A DNA stretch of 64,000 bases from Chthoniobacteraceae bacterium (GTDB taxonomy: Bacteria; Verrucomicrobiota; Verrucomicrobiia; Chthoniobacterales; Chthoniobacteraceae): positions 913,313 through 977,312 of the forward strand of contig JAQGOL010000030.1 in assembly GCA_028293625.1 (NCBI GenBank), given 5' to 3'. Numbering within the stretch: the stretch's first letter is position 1; each line of letters starts with the position of its first letter. Of the stretch, positions 53,967 to 62,580 are shown one piece after another. The notes beneath the pieces were generated by a model that worked only from the letters and a program-made list of their open reading frames with translations, did no database searches and was not told the DNA's origin. The position numbers and the translations under genes are program-made.

Positions 53967-55714
53967 GCCGGTTCATAGGCTGGGGCAGGAATATCCGCAA
54001 GGCGGAAGCGCACCTCGAATGCGGTCCAGTCGCCTTCCGATTCGACAAGCCGCAGGTCGCCTCCATGAAGCCGCGCAAGTTCGCGGGCAAGGTTTAGTCC
54101 GAGGCCGTGTCCGGGCACATTTTCGCCTTTTGTGGCCCGATGAAAGCGCTCGAAAATATGTTTGCGCGCCTCTGCCGGGATCGCGGCGCCGGTGTTGCCA
54201 ATCGTCAGGCTGAGCCACTCTGCGTGCTTGCGGCAGACAAGACGGATGCGGCCGCCAGGCCGGTTATATTTGCGGGCGTTCTCAAGTAAATTTTGCAGGA
54301 TGATTGCGACGTAACATTTCTCTCCTGCCACAAAGACTGATTCGCAATCCGTCTCCACGGCCACGTCGATTGAGTCGGGCAGCGCGCTTAAATCATCCAC
54401 CAGGCCATCAATCAAGTGAGCCAAATCAACCGAACTGAAATGGATCCGTAGCTGGCCCGCATCCATTCGCGAGAGCAAAAGCAGATCTTCCACGATGCTG
54501 GTAAGCCGAAAAGTCTGATGCACCAGGGCCGCCAATTCCTCGCGTATTTCCGGGGAAAGCCGCTCCCGGGCCAGCAGGTTTTCCAGGCCGGCGCGCAATA
54601 CTGTCGCCGGGGTCTTCAGCTGGTGGGAGGCATCCGCGGAAAAACGTGCCGCGCGCTGCAGCTCGGCGCTGGTCATCTCGAGAGCGGTTTCCGCACGCTT
54701 GCGCAGGGTGCGATGTTCCTCGGAATCAATCGCCAGCCTCTCAACCGGCGCCGAGAGGCGGACCGCCAAAAGATGACTGGCAACCACGCCGCCCAACATT
54801 AACGCCCCGCACGCGAGCGCTGCCTGCCAAATCAGACGCCGCTGCCTCGCCAGCAAATCGCCCAGCGGATAAAGGCAAACCTCGTAAGCTGCCGGATATG
54901 TCGAGTCCGGGTTAAGGCATTTACAGAAAAGCCGGTACGCTTTGCCCTCAATTCGAAGAGTGACCTGCGAAAACTCGGCGGCGGAAACAACCTTGGGCAA
55001 CTCCAGTGCGACGATTTCCCGTGCGGACTGATTTAATTCCGGCAAATGCAACTCCGCGTTCAGCCAGATGCCTCTTTTCATTCCACGCGCCTGGGCTTTG
55101 GCGGCCACCACCGGTCTGAAGCCGAGCACCAGCGCCGCGATTGGCTCGCCGGTCTCGCTTGAAATAATCGGCATGGCGAGCACTTCAATGATGGCCATCA
55201 ACCCATCGGAGTCGCGGCGTTTTAAATAGCCGAGCTGCTGCTTTGCAACCCCGTTGCTTTGGGTTAGCCGGAACTCGTCCTCCAATGCACCGGCGCTTGA
55301 TTCTGCCTCGGGCGAGATCACCGCGCCTGTTGCGTCAAGAAAACGGTAGAAGCATACTTGCAGAACCTGCGGCAGCGGATCAGCAATATTGGTTTGCTCC
55401 ATGATATCGCGCAACTCGTCCTGGGCGCTGAGGTAAAGGAGGTCGAGCGCATTATCCTCCAGCGCCGCGTGGATCCGGGGCCGCCGTACCAGGGAACGGC
55501 AACGCTCGGCCAGCACCGCATGCCGGATTTCCTGCACCTCATGCAGCGCGGCCAATTCGTTATGAAAATCGGTTTGGAAATCGTGCTCGGTTTCGGCCGC
55601 CACCTTTTGCTGGGCGAAATAAAGCGCGCTCCCGGTAATGACCAAGGCAAGCAGGGTCATCGCAATGGCCAGCCGCGCCCGGAAACCGGCAACGCCGGAG
55701 TGGGTGGAGTTCAC
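53963..55714 (-). CDS. Sensor histidine kinase with large periplasmic domain
   Basis: 583 aa. TM1 (LAIAMTLLALVITGSALYF), a periplasmic domain of about 260 residues (with FYRFLDATGAVISPEAESS and IIEVLAMPIISSETGEPIAA, suggestive of a Cache/double-PAS-like sensor), TM2 (LIWQAALACGALMLGGVVAS), then HisKA (FSADASHQLKTPATVLRAGL) and HATPase (ILQNLLENARKYN, GHGLGLNLARELARLHGG). The usual DxG of the G1 box reads GNTGAAIP, with Asn in place of Asp, seen in some OmpR-type partners. The ASHQLKTP box places it with heavy-metal/QseC-like kinases. Both ends overlap neighbours by 4 nt. Confidence 0.92.
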   Translation of the reverse strand: MNSTHSGVAGFRARLAIAMTLLALVITGSALYFAQQKVAAETEHDFQTDFHNELAALHEVQEIRHAVLAERCRSLVRRPRIHAALEDNALDLLYLSAQDELRDIMEQTNIADPLPQVLQVCFYRFLDATGAVISPEAESSAGALEDEFRLTQSNGVAKQQLGYLKRRDSDGLMAIIEVLAMPIISSETGEPIAALVLGFRPVVAAKAQARGMKRGIWLNAELHLPELNQSAREIVALELPKVVSAAEFSQVTLRIEGKAYRLFCKCLNPDSTYPAAYEVCLYPLGDLLARQRRLIWQAALACGALMLGGVVASHLLAVRLSAPVERLAIDSEEHRTLRKRAETALEMTSAELQRAARFSADASHQLKTPATVLRAGLENLLARERLSPEIREELAALVHQTFRLTSIVEDLLLLSRMDAGQLRIHFSSVDLAHLIDGLVDDLSALPDSIDVAVETDCESVFVAGEKCYVAIILQNLLENARKYNRPGGRIRLVCRKHAEWLSLTIGNTGAAIPAEARKHIFERFHRATKGENVPGHGLGLNLARELARLHGGDLRLVESEGDWTAFEVRFRLADIPAPAYEPA

Positions 55715-56379
55715 GGAAAATCGACGCGCATGGTCGAGCCGTTCTTAAGTTCCACTTCCTTTTCGAGCGTCGTCTTGCTGCTCATCCACGCTTTTAATCT
55801 GAAGCGTCCGGGCGGCAATCCTTTGATTTGAAAATGGCCGTCCGGATCCGTCACCACAAAATGCGGGGTGGCCAGCACCAAAATCAGCCCGCGCATATGC
55901 TCGTGAATATCGCAGCGGAGGGTGATCAGGCCAGGCTTGTCAAAAATCTGAGCCGGAATGGGACGCTCATCCGGACGATATCGGCCCAAATCAAAACGTT
56001 TGGCCGGCGAGAACGAAAAAATGTTGTGAAAGGTCTCATCCAGATTCGGGAACTCGACCCGGGTGCCGACCTGAACCGGCAAAAGCGCGGGCAAAAAGGC
56101 CATCTCCTTCTGCTCAACCTTTTTATCGTGGGCAGGAATCGCCCTGGCAAAATCGCCTTCCAGATAAACCACGGCCAATGGCGGATTGGTCGCCAGCACG
56201 CCGCCCTTTGAGACAATCTCATACCGTTTGTTCATGACTGGCGCGGAGCGTGCCTCACTGAGCAGCACGCGGCCTTCAATCACCGCCTGAGCCAGGGCAC
56301 CCGTTGAAACGGACATCAAGGCAAGCGGAAGAAACCAGGTAAAATGCATAAACGAACGTGGGGATGAAGAGCTCTTCAT
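55711..56379 (-). CDS. Exported cupredoxin-like protein with carboxypeptidase-regulatory-like tail
   Basis: 222 aa. Signal peptide (FLPLALMSVSTGALAQAV). The middle has plastocyanin/azurin-like ligand spacing: VEFPNLDETFHNIFSFSP (His), then KPGLITLRCDIHEHMRGLIL with Cys, His and Met in the usual C-x(n)-H-x(n)-M order. This is followed by FVVTDPDGHFQIKGLPPGRF, a carboxypeptidase-regulatory/CarboxypepD_reg-like strand set. Related proteins are annotated as methylamine-utilisation or plastocyanin-like. A type I copper site is plausible but not proven. It lies between the response regulator and the kinase, with 4-nt overlaps on both sides. ATG 56349 (MHFTWFLPLAL) is an alternative start. Confidence 0.8.
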   Translation of the reverse strand: MKSSSSPRSFMHFTWFLPLALMSVSTGALAQAVIEGRVLLSEARSAPVMNKRYEIVSKGGVLATNPPLAVVYLEGDFARAIPAHDKKVEQKEMAFLPALLPVQVGTRVEFPNLDETFHNIFSFSPAKRFDLGRYRPDERPIPAQIFDKPGLITLRCDIHEHMRGLILVLATPHFVVTDPDGHFQIKGLPPGRFRLKAWMSSKTTLEKEVELKNGSTMRVDFP

Positions 56380-57050
56380 TCAGGCGGATGAACCGTGTAG
56401 CCCACGCTGCGGATCGTGTAAATGAGCGGCGGCAGAGAATCGGCGTCCACTTTTTTCCGCAGGCGCGCAATAAAGATTTCCACGGTGCGCGTGTCGTATT
56501 CGTGACTGCGCTGCCAGACTCGCTCGCAAAGTTCCGTGCGCGAAAATACGCGGCCCGGCTCCTGCATGAGCAACTGCAAGAGATCAAATTCCCGCGGCGA
56601 CAACGCGATTGCCCTGGCCGCGCGGGTAACCCGCCGATGGATCATATCCATTCGCAAATCGGCCACCTCCAGAATCTCCCCGACGCCGGTCCCGCCCCGC
56701 CTGCCGAGCGCTTCGACCCGCGCCACCAGCTCATCCATCGAGAAAGGTTTTGTCAGGTAATCATCCGCGCCGGCCTGAAGACCTTTTACCCGATGCTCCA
56801 CTTCGCTGCGCGCCGTGAGGATCAGGACGCGCGCGGCAGACTTGGAGTCGCGCAGCCGGCCGAGAACCTCCAATCCATTTAGCCCAGGCAGATTCAAATC
56901 GAGCACTAGCAGATCGGGCGGAAATGCAAGAGCCGCTTGCAGACCAGCTGTTCCATCGTACTCTGCGCTCGCTGAATGCCCATTCCGGATCAATGCGCGG
57001 GTAATATGCCGCGCCAGTTCCGGTTCGTCTTCAATTACGAGGATGCGCAT
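56376..57050 (-). CDS. OmpR/PhoB-family response regulator
   Basis: 224 aa from ATG 57048-57050 (MRILVIEDEPELARHIT); a GTG five codons upstream is less likely. Receiver: LLVLDLNLPGLNGLEVL with the phospho-Asp, LTARSEV, and GADDYLTKPFSMDEL. Winged-helix: LSPREFDLLQLLMQEPGRVF, LCERVWQRSHEYDTRTVEIF, RLRKKVDADSLPPLIYTIRS. First gene of the unit with the cupredoxin, kinase and porin genes, and the likely partner of that kinase. It probably regulates its own operon. Stop and next start overlap (ATGA). Confidence 0.95.
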   Translation of the reverse strand: MRILVIEDEPELARHITRALIRNGHSASAEYDGTAGLQAALAFPPDLLVLDLNLPGLNGLEVLGRLRDSKSAARVLILTARSEVEHRVKGLQAGADDYLTKPFSMDELVARVEALGRRGGTGVGEILEVADLRMDMIHRRVTRAARAIALSPREFDLLQLLMQEPGRVFSRTELCERVWQRSHEYDTRTVEIFIARLRKKVDADSLPPLIYTIRSVGYTVHPPE

Positions 57051-57135
57051 ATTACGGCAGAGCACTTACAACAAAGATCGCCGGAACTTAAGCTTAATGG
57101 CGTTCGGGAATTTCAACGCAAACGCCGCGGCGCCA

Positions 57136-59091
57136 TTAACTCCCGCTCGGAAAGGTGCGCTGGAAGTAGATCACGCCCTCTTTGCGCAGCGTGATAGTCT
57201 GGCCTAACGGATCGAAGTCGAGAGCAAGTTCGCCGGGCTTGTCGTTGAACCTGATCTTTCCGCGCGTGCCGTCTCCCGCTGCCACAACAGTGACGCTGCC
57301 TCGCACGATTTCACCAACCAAAACCTCGTAAGAACCGGCCGCAAGATCTTCCACTTCCACTTCAAATGATTCGCCGCCGCGATCGTTGCGCTCCCATTCC
57401 GCATGCGCCGTTGCATCCGGGTCGGCGCCGGTGGAAATGAGAGCCACGGCGATTTCGCCCGGAACCGTCACCATTCCACTCCCTTCCGCTGCCGAGCCAT
57501 CGCCGAGAACGTGGGAAAAGAAGGTTCCGGCTGCATTCCGGATCTCAATCAGTTGACCGCGCGGATCAAAGGTAAGCGGCGCTTTTGGAACTTCAGCGCC
57601 ACCGCCTGTGCTATTTCCACCACCGGTGCCGCCGCCATGCTCGTCACCCGCCGGATCATCAGAACCGCCGCCGCCGCCGCCGTGATCGTCACCGCCTGCG
57701 TCATCACCACCGCCACCGCGTTTTGAGCTTCGCACGATGGTTTGAGAGACGCCTTCTTTTTCAAATTTGAGCTTCCCCCGCACACGCGAATTGGCATCGG
57801 GCACGGCTGAAATCGTGCCGCGCAAGGTGCCACCAACAAAAAGTTGATAAGCGCCCGCATCGACATCCTCGATCTCCACCTCAAATTCCATTTCACCATT
57901 GGATTGCGTGGAAAACTCCACTTCTCCGGACGCATTGGCATCGAGACCCGTTGAAGCAAGCACCTCGCTGATAAGCGCGCCCGCTTCAGAAACAGGCAAT
58001 TCGTTGCCCGGACTAAACAGGCTCGTGAAGAAGACGGTGGTCCCCTGGCGAACACTCAGAGTCGCGCCAACCGGATCGAAGGTTAACGGCAGTTCATGAG
58101 CATCATCATCGGCCTTTCCGCTAAATTCCACTTCGCCCTGGGTTCCCCCGTCGGCGCGCGCCGTTACCGTGATCGTCCCTTGTACGATGTCGTTGACCAG
58201 CAGTTCATAAACGCCTTCCGGAACGTTTTCCAATTCGACCGAAAAATCTTTGCGCGCATCGTCACGAACCCGCAACGACGCCAAAGCCTGTCCATCGGGA
58301 TCGACGCCTGTCGAAGCAATAAGAACCTGCTTGGTGGCGCGGGTCGCCATATTCACTCCCTTGGCCTTGGCTTCGAGTTTGCCGGAAAACTGCAGAAATC
58401 CGGCCGCGTCAATCATGTCGATCTGCGCGCCGCGCGGATCAAAGTCGAGTGTATTCTGGAACACCTTTGGTTCCGAGCTGAACTCGACTCTTCCGGTTCT
58501 CCCGCGCGACTCAGCCTCGCCGCGATCAATCCCGTCGACATAAACATGAAGGCCTGCCGCGGCCGGCCCGGATACGGCAATTTCAAAAGTGCGCCTGCCG
58601 TTTTTGCGCGCCGTGTAACGGGCGGCCCCTTTGCTTTTGGCTCCGGTTGCAGCCAAAAGATTTGCCCGCTCGTCCACCGACACGCCCACGGGTTCGCCTT
58701 CGCTTGAAATCACAGCTTGCAGCACGGCCACGCCGTTGGCATCGAGCACGGCAACCGTTTTGCCGCGCGGATCAAAATCGAGCAGCGGCTTGTTTTTTTC
58801 CACCTCGCTTGAAAAGCGCAGCCGCGCCCGGCCTTTGCTATCGGTTGTAAAGAGCGCCTCGACGATCTGGCCGACTTTTAAAGAATAATTTTGTTTTGCA
58901 TCGAGCCGGCCAAGTTCGACAGCAAAGAGCGAATGGCTCGATTGCAGCATCGAAAGCACCGTCCCAAACGCGTCAGCATCGACCGCGGTATTTTCAAGCG
59001 GCGAACGGACCACGGACGAATTGCCCGCAAATACCGATACGGGCAAAATGAGCGTGGCGAGAATAGAAAGAGAATGAGTTTTGAGCTTCAT
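57136..59091 (-). CDS. Exported five-repeat protein of unknown function
   Basis: 651 aa. Signal peptide (LSILATLILPVSVFAGNSS). Five units of about 110-130 residues follow, each with a strand-rich segment (for example FEVEVEDLAAGSYEVLVGEI) and a closing (L)xFDPxGxxIxxxxxxG block such as LTFDPRGQLIEIRNAAGTFF. Units 3-5 also contain (I/L)(A/I)STG(V/L/A)D(P/A) before the strands. Unit 4 is interrupted by about 45 residues of Gly/Asp/His-rich low-complexity sequence (GGGGDDAGGDDHGGGGGG), which may bind metal or calcium or act as a spacer. The chain ends YFQRTFPSGS with no sorting tail. Family not recognised. It is divergent from the sugar dehydrogenase gene. Confidence 0.75.
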   Translation of the reverse strand: MKLKTHSLSILATLILPVSVFAGNSSVVRSPLENTAVDADAFGTVLSMLQSSHSLFAVELGRLDAKQNYSLKVGQIVEALFTTDSKGRARLRFSSEVEKNKPLLDFDPRGKTVAVLDANGVAVLQAVISSEGEPVGVSVDERANLLAATGAKSKGAARYTARKNGRRTFEIAVSGPAAAGLHVYVDGIDRGEAESRGRTGRVEFSSEPKVFQNTLDFDPRGAQIDMIDAAGFLQFSGKLEAKAKGVNMATRATKQVLIASTGVDPDGQALASLRVRDDARKDFSVELENVPEGVYELLVNDIVQGTITVTARADGGTQGEVEFSGKADDDAHELPLTFDPVGATLSVRQGTTVFFTSLFSPGNELPVSEAGALISEVLASTGLDANASGEVEFSTQSNGEMEFEVEIEDVDAGAYQLFVGGTLRGTISAVPDANSRVRGKLKFEKEGVSQTIVRSSKRGGGGDDAGGDDHGGGGGGSDDPAGDEHGGGTGGGNSTGGGAEVPKAPLTFDPRGQLIEIRNAAGTFFSHVLGDGSAAEGSGMVTVPGEIAVALISTGADPDATAHAEWERNDRGGESFEVEVEDLAAGSYEVLVGEIVRGSVTVVAAGDGTRGKIRFNDKPGELALDFDPLGQTITLRKEGVIYFQRTFPSGS

Positions 59092-59154
59092 AAATTTGGT
59101 GGGGAAACCGATGCAGTAATCGGTCTCTGCTCAGAAATGGGCAATCGGCGAATA

Positions 59155-59170
59155 GTAACCAAACGGTTAC
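59155..59170. promoter_or_regulatory. 16-bp palindrome, copy 1 (GTAACCAAACGGTTAC)
   Basis: A 6-bp dyad GTAACC / GGTTAC with a 4-bp centre in the 280-bp divergent region between the five-repeat gene (starts 59091) and the sugar dehydrogenase gene (starts 59372). It matches the copy at 59245-59260 at 12 of 16 bases, including all outer five positions of both arms. The size and symmetry fit an operator for a dimeric regulator. It is 64 bp upstream of the minus-strand start codon. Confidence 0.5.
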
Positions 59171-59244
59171 ACTTTCTGCCATTTGCCCGGGATTATATTT
59201 GCAAATAGGAACCGCTGCCTTCTGCGCGGAATCCTCACTGCAGC

Positions 59245-59260
59245 GTAACAATTTGGTTAC
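59245..59260. promoter_or_regulatory. 16-bp palindrome, copy 2 (GTAACAATTTGGTTAC)
   Basis: Second copy of the dyad, with arms GTAAC / GTTAC. Its centre is 90 bp from that of copy 1 and 119 bp upstream of the dehydrogenase ATG. Paired sites between divergent genes could let one regulator control both directions or loop the DNA. Confidence 0.5.
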
Positions 59261-59371
59261 CTAAAAAAAGCAGCAGCCAGACGGTTGCGGCTTGGATTGC
59301 AACCGGCAAACCGATAGCTTTTTGCGCTCACGGCTGGCCTTTACCGCACGCCGTGAGATTGAATTAAAATT

Positions 59372-60745
59372 ATGCTGCGCTCACCCCTGGCTGCAGTCGC
59401 GCTGACCTTTTGCGGGTCAGCCCTGGCTCAAGGTCCCATCCCAACCTCCATCGTCAATGGATCCATCACCATCGAACTCGCGCCCATTGCGACCGGATTG
59501 GTTGCTCCAAACCTGCTCATTTCGCCTGCCGATGGAACCGACCGGCAATTTATCATCGATCAACCGGGCAAAATTTTCGTGCGCGATAACGGGGTTGTGC
59601 AGGCAACCCCGTTTCTCGATGCCAGTTCGCGGCTCACACCGCTGAGTGCCGGATACGATGAACGCGGGCTGCTCGGGTTCGCATTTGATCCCGGTTTTTC
59701 CAACCCGCTAAGCCCGGGATTCCGCCGTGTTTTTACTTACACCAACGAGCCAATCGCGAGCGGCACTCCCGACTTCACCGACCCCTATCTAAGCGGCCCT
59801 GCCAACAGCCACGCGGTCGTTGCCTCATGGAAAGTCGATCCGTCTGATCCGAATCATGTCGATCCCCTCTCGCGCCAGGAAATTTTGCGCTTTGAGCATC
59901 CACAAGCCAACCACAACGGCGGCGCCATAAATTTTGGCCCGGATGGGTTGCTTTACATCGGTGAAGGCGATGGCGGCGGCGCCAACGACGCTCCGCCGGG
60001 ACACAACCCAATCATCGGCAACGGACAGGATAACTCGATCCTTCTTGGCAAAATCCTTCGGATTGATCCCAACGGGAACAACTCGGCCAATGGAAAATAT
60101 GGCATCCCGGCGAGCAACCCTTTTGCCGGAGGTGGTGGAGCAAAAGAAATCTTCGCCTCCGGCTTCAGGAATCCTTACCGGATGAGCTTTGATGGCAGCC
60201 AACTGCTCGTGGCCGATGTCGGGCAGAACAACATCGAGGAACTTGACTCGGTGGAGCTCGGCAGGAACTACGGCTGGCGTTACAAGGAGGGCACTTTCAA
60301 GTTCAATTTGGATGGCTCGGTTTCAAGTGATCTGACCGGAGTGCCGGCCGGGCTTACTGATCCGATTTTCCAGTATGACCACGATGAAGGGACCTCGATC
60401 ATTGGCGGATTCGTTTACCACGGCGCGCTGCTGCCGGATCTGGCAGGCAAATATATCTTCGGCGATTTCTCCACCGGGTTCAGCGCTCCGAGCGGCCGGC
60501 TTTTCTATGCCGACCTTGGAACGGCTGAGATCCGCGAGTTGATGATCGGCGCAAACGACCGGCCGCTTGGCCTCTTTGTCAAAGGAATGGGACTCGATCA
60601 GGACGGCGAAATCTACGTTCTGACCGGCACGACCCTCGGCCCGAGCGGCACCACCGGCGCGGCCTACAAGATTATTCCCGAGCCCTCCGCATGCCTGCTC
60701 GTCATGGCTGGCGCAATGCTGTTAACCCGTCGCCAACGCAAATGA
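59372..60745 (+). CDS. PQQ-dependent sugar dehydrogenase-like protein with PEP-CTERM tail
   Basis: 457 aa. Signal peptide (LAAVALTFCGSALAQG), then a six-bladed soluble glucose dehydrogenase-like propeller: DERGLLGFAFDPGF, ILRFEHPQANHNGGAINFGP (the His of HNGG corresponds to the catalytic base), GLLYIGEGDGGG, FASGFRNPYRMSF, VADVGQNNIEELD, GRNYGWRYKEG and FVYHGALLPDLAGKYIFGDF. The end is a PEP-CTERM signal (IIPEPSACLLVMAGAMLLTR). Predicted to oxidise sugars or a related substrate at the cell surface using PQQ; no PQQ synthesis genes are nearby. The next gene's ATG overlaps its stop (ATGA). Confidence 0.9.
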   Translation: MLRSPLAAVALTFCGSALAQGPIPTSIVNGSITIELAPIATGLVAPNLLISPADGTDRQFIIDQPGKIFVRDNGVVQATPFLDASSRLTPLSAGYDERGLLGFAFDPGFSNPLSPGFRRVFTYTNEPIASGTPDFTDPYLSGPANSHAVVASWKVDPSDPNHVDPLSRQEILRFEHPQANHNGGAINFGPDGLLYIGEGDGGGANDAPPGHNPIIGNGQDNSILLGKILRIDPNGNNSANGKYGIPASNPFAGGGGAKEIFASGFRNPYRMSFDGSQLLVADVGQNNIEELDSVELGRNYGWRYKEGTFKFNLDGSVSSDLTGVPAGLTDPIFQYDHDEGTSIIGGFVYHGALLPDLAGKYIFGDFSTGFSAPSGRLFYADLGTAEIRELMIGANDRPLGLFVKGMGLDQDGEIYVLTGTTLGPSGTTGAAYKIIPEPSACLLVMAGAMLLTRRQRK

Positions 60746-61506
60746 AATCATTACTTGGCATAGCCGGAATGCTGCTGGCCGCTCACCAATGCTTGGCGCT
60801 GACCGTCAGCCTCTCAGCCAGCAAAGATAACACGCTCTATGAAGAACCGGCCGGCGCGGACAGCAACGGTACTGGCGACTCCATCTACGCCGGCCGGACC
60901 GGCGCATTTGAAGGTCCGAACAATCGGCGCGCCTTAATAGCTTTCGACACTTCAGCCCTCCCGCCTGACGCGACAATCACCGCCGTCACGCTGACCCTTT
61001 TTGTGGTAAAAGCCGGCTTCGCAGCCCCCGCCAAAAACGTTTCCCTCTTTGCACTGACATCCACCTGGGGCGAAGGCGCATCCCTTAATAATTCAGGCAA
61101 TCCGGCGCCGGCGGAACCCGGCGACGCTACCTGGCTGCACCGATTTTACAGTACCAGCTTGTGGTCCAAACCGGGAGGCGATTTCGATCCGCAACCAAGC
61201 GCAGTGACGCTGATCAAAAACACCGGATCGGGCTTTTATTCATGGAGCGGCGCCGGGCTTGTCGAGGATGTGCAATCGTGGACCACGACTTCCACGTTGA
61301 ACTTTGGCTGGCTCATTGGCGGCAACGAGGCCTTGAGTAATACCGCGGTGCGCTTTAGCAGCCGGGAAGCCGCGACCGTGGCCAACCGTCCCCAGCTCAC
61401 CGTCACCTATACCGTGGTGCCCGAGCCTACCTGCGCCACGATGCTCTTGCTTGGCACTTCCCTCCTGGGACTCTCTGCGCGGCGCAATCATTTCAAGCGC
61501 GGATAA
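60742..61506 (+). CDS. DNRLRE-type PEP-CTERM exported protein
   Basis: 254 aa from ATG 60742, overlapping the preceding stop by 4 nt. Signal peptide (MKSLLGIAGMLLAAHQCLAL), then SLSASKDNTLYEEPAGADSN, FDTSALPPDATITAVTLTLF, SGAGLVEDVQSWTTTSTLNF, FGWLIGGNEALSN and RPQLTVTYTV, which match the DNRLRE (TGF-beta-propeptide-like) domain found in secreted proteins of many bacteria. It ends with a PEP-CTERM tail (VVPEPTCATMLLLGTSLLGL) and basic residues. Probably a matrix or surface protein made together with the sugar dehydrogenase. Confidence 0.88.
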   Translation: MKSLLGIAGMLLAAHQCLALTVSLSASKDNTLYEEPAGADSNGTGDSIYAGRTGAFEGPNNRRALIAFDTSALPPDATITAVTLTLFVVKAGFAAPAKNVSLFALTSTWGEGASLNNSGNPAPAEPGDATWLHRFYSTSLWSKPGGDFDPQPSAVTLIKNTGSGFYSWSGAGLVEDVQSWTTTSTLNFGWLIGGNEALSNTAVRFSSREAATVANRPQLTVTYTVVPEPTCATMLLLGTSLLGLSARRNHFKRG

Positions 61507-61913
61507 AAATCGCCTCAGTTCATAGCCCGCCTGCAGGCGGCAAAATGCCACCGATTGCCGTGAACAATTCGCGCACTTGGTTCAGCGCTTTCACCAAATC
61601 CCAGACGCTAATACTTCTGTTTTTGACCAATGCGACGGTCAGCTTGTCTACGGGCAAAATTTCCGCGCCAACTATTCCGGCGCCGGCATCCTAATCAAGG
61701 TGTTCAGCCAGAGTTGAGGCGATCGGCAGGTAATCCACCGCAGCACTCTTACCAAGAAATGCATATCGGTTAGGCGCGGGCATGAATGCAGAAGTGGTGT
61801 TTGGAAACCGTGGCAGAGGCTGACGCCGGAAAAAGACGATGCGCGACGTAAGTATTCGTGGTATTTGGATAGGAGGCCCTCAAGTAGCAATAATCAGCTA
61901 ACCAACTGCGGAC
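61507..61913. other. 407-bp intergenic region, no confident gene
   Basis: A perfect 14-bp palindrome CCGCCTGCAGGCGG lies at 61527-61540, about 20 bp after the DNRLRE gene stop, without a T-run. On the minus strand an open frame without a start (61520-61690, stop TGA at 61520-61522) reads ..EILPVDKLTVALVKNRSISV.. and WDLVKALNQVRELFTAIGGI, and could be the end of a lost gene. Nothing else stands out. Confidence 0.35.
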
Positions 61914-62429
61914 TTAATCCGGTGCAGTGCCCGACTCGACTTTTGACAAACGCTGCTCGAAACGAACTAGCGCCTCGTAGAGCGAGCTTTCCATTTGCGT
62001 GTTGGGGAGCAGCACTTTGTAGTATTCTAGTGAGTCGCTGGTTTGTTCGGCCTCGTCGCTATCACAATATAGCGTGTAACAAGCTTTTTCAACCAGCCGT
62101 CGAGCCTGTCGCACTAACTCTGGCATCTGCATCCAGTTATAGTGTTCATTGCGCAGCACACCAAGTAGAAGAATGCAATGCTGCGAAATCGCCTTGGCGT
62201 CCTCTAGTGGAAAAAGGGCGAGTCTGTCGAGGGAGTGTGGAATAAGATAATCACAATCACCTTGAAAATCCAAGGCGAGTAGCCGGGTTAATGCTGGAAT
62301 CGAGAGGCTTCCCATGGGCGTTTGCCGGAACTCATGGCGATCTCGAACCAAAGAGCTGGCTTTTTCCGGGGCCATGCCCCAATCGACCCCAGTCAGTTGC
62401 GCGAGTGACTTTGTCACGTCAGGACCCAT
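61914..62429 (-). CDS. Hypothetical protein, 171 aa
   Basis: No recognised domain. The sequence looks helical and soluble: LVRDRHEFRQTPMGSL, LLALDFQGDCDYLIPHSLDR, LEDAKAISQHCILLLGVLRN, WMQMPELVRQARRLVEKACY, SLYEALVRFEQRLSKVESG. No signal peptide or TM. Base composition is a little more AT-rich and codon use less GC-biased than in the central genes, which with the nearby transposase remnant hints at acquired DNA, though weakly. Start at ATG 62427-62429 is the only good one in frame. Confidence 0.5.
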   Translation of the reverse strand: MGPDVTKSLAQLTGVDWGMAPEKASSLVRDRHEFRQTPMGSLSIPALTRLLALDFQGDCDYLIPHSLDRLALFPLEDAKAISQHCILLLGVLRNEHYNWMQMPELVRQARRLVEKACYTLYCDSDEAEQTSDSLEYYKVLLPNTQMESSLYEALVRFEQRLSKVESGTAPD

Positions 62430-62482
62430 TACGTAGTGAGGATGTGTTCATGATTCATCGCTTGAATATAGGCTTTGGCTTG

Positions 62483-62573
62483 GTGTCTTTGGAGAAAGTG
62501 GCTGTCCCTGGTGTCCCATTTGTGTGTCCTTGGAGAAAGTGCCTGTCCCTGGTGCCCCCTTTGTGGGTGTCCC
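62483..62573. repeat. Short tandem repeat, two copies with 41-bp period
   Basis: TGGAGAAAGTGGCTGTCCCT at 62490 recurs as TGGAGAAAGTGCCTGTCCCT at 62531, followed by GGTGTCCCATTTGTG and GGTGCCCCCTTTGTG. Sequences rich in GTGCCTGTCCCTGGTG recur as dispersed intergenic repeats in several bacterial genomes as I recall, so this may be a member of such a family and not a local duplication. Confidence 0.5.
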
Positions 62574-62580
62574 TATCGCC

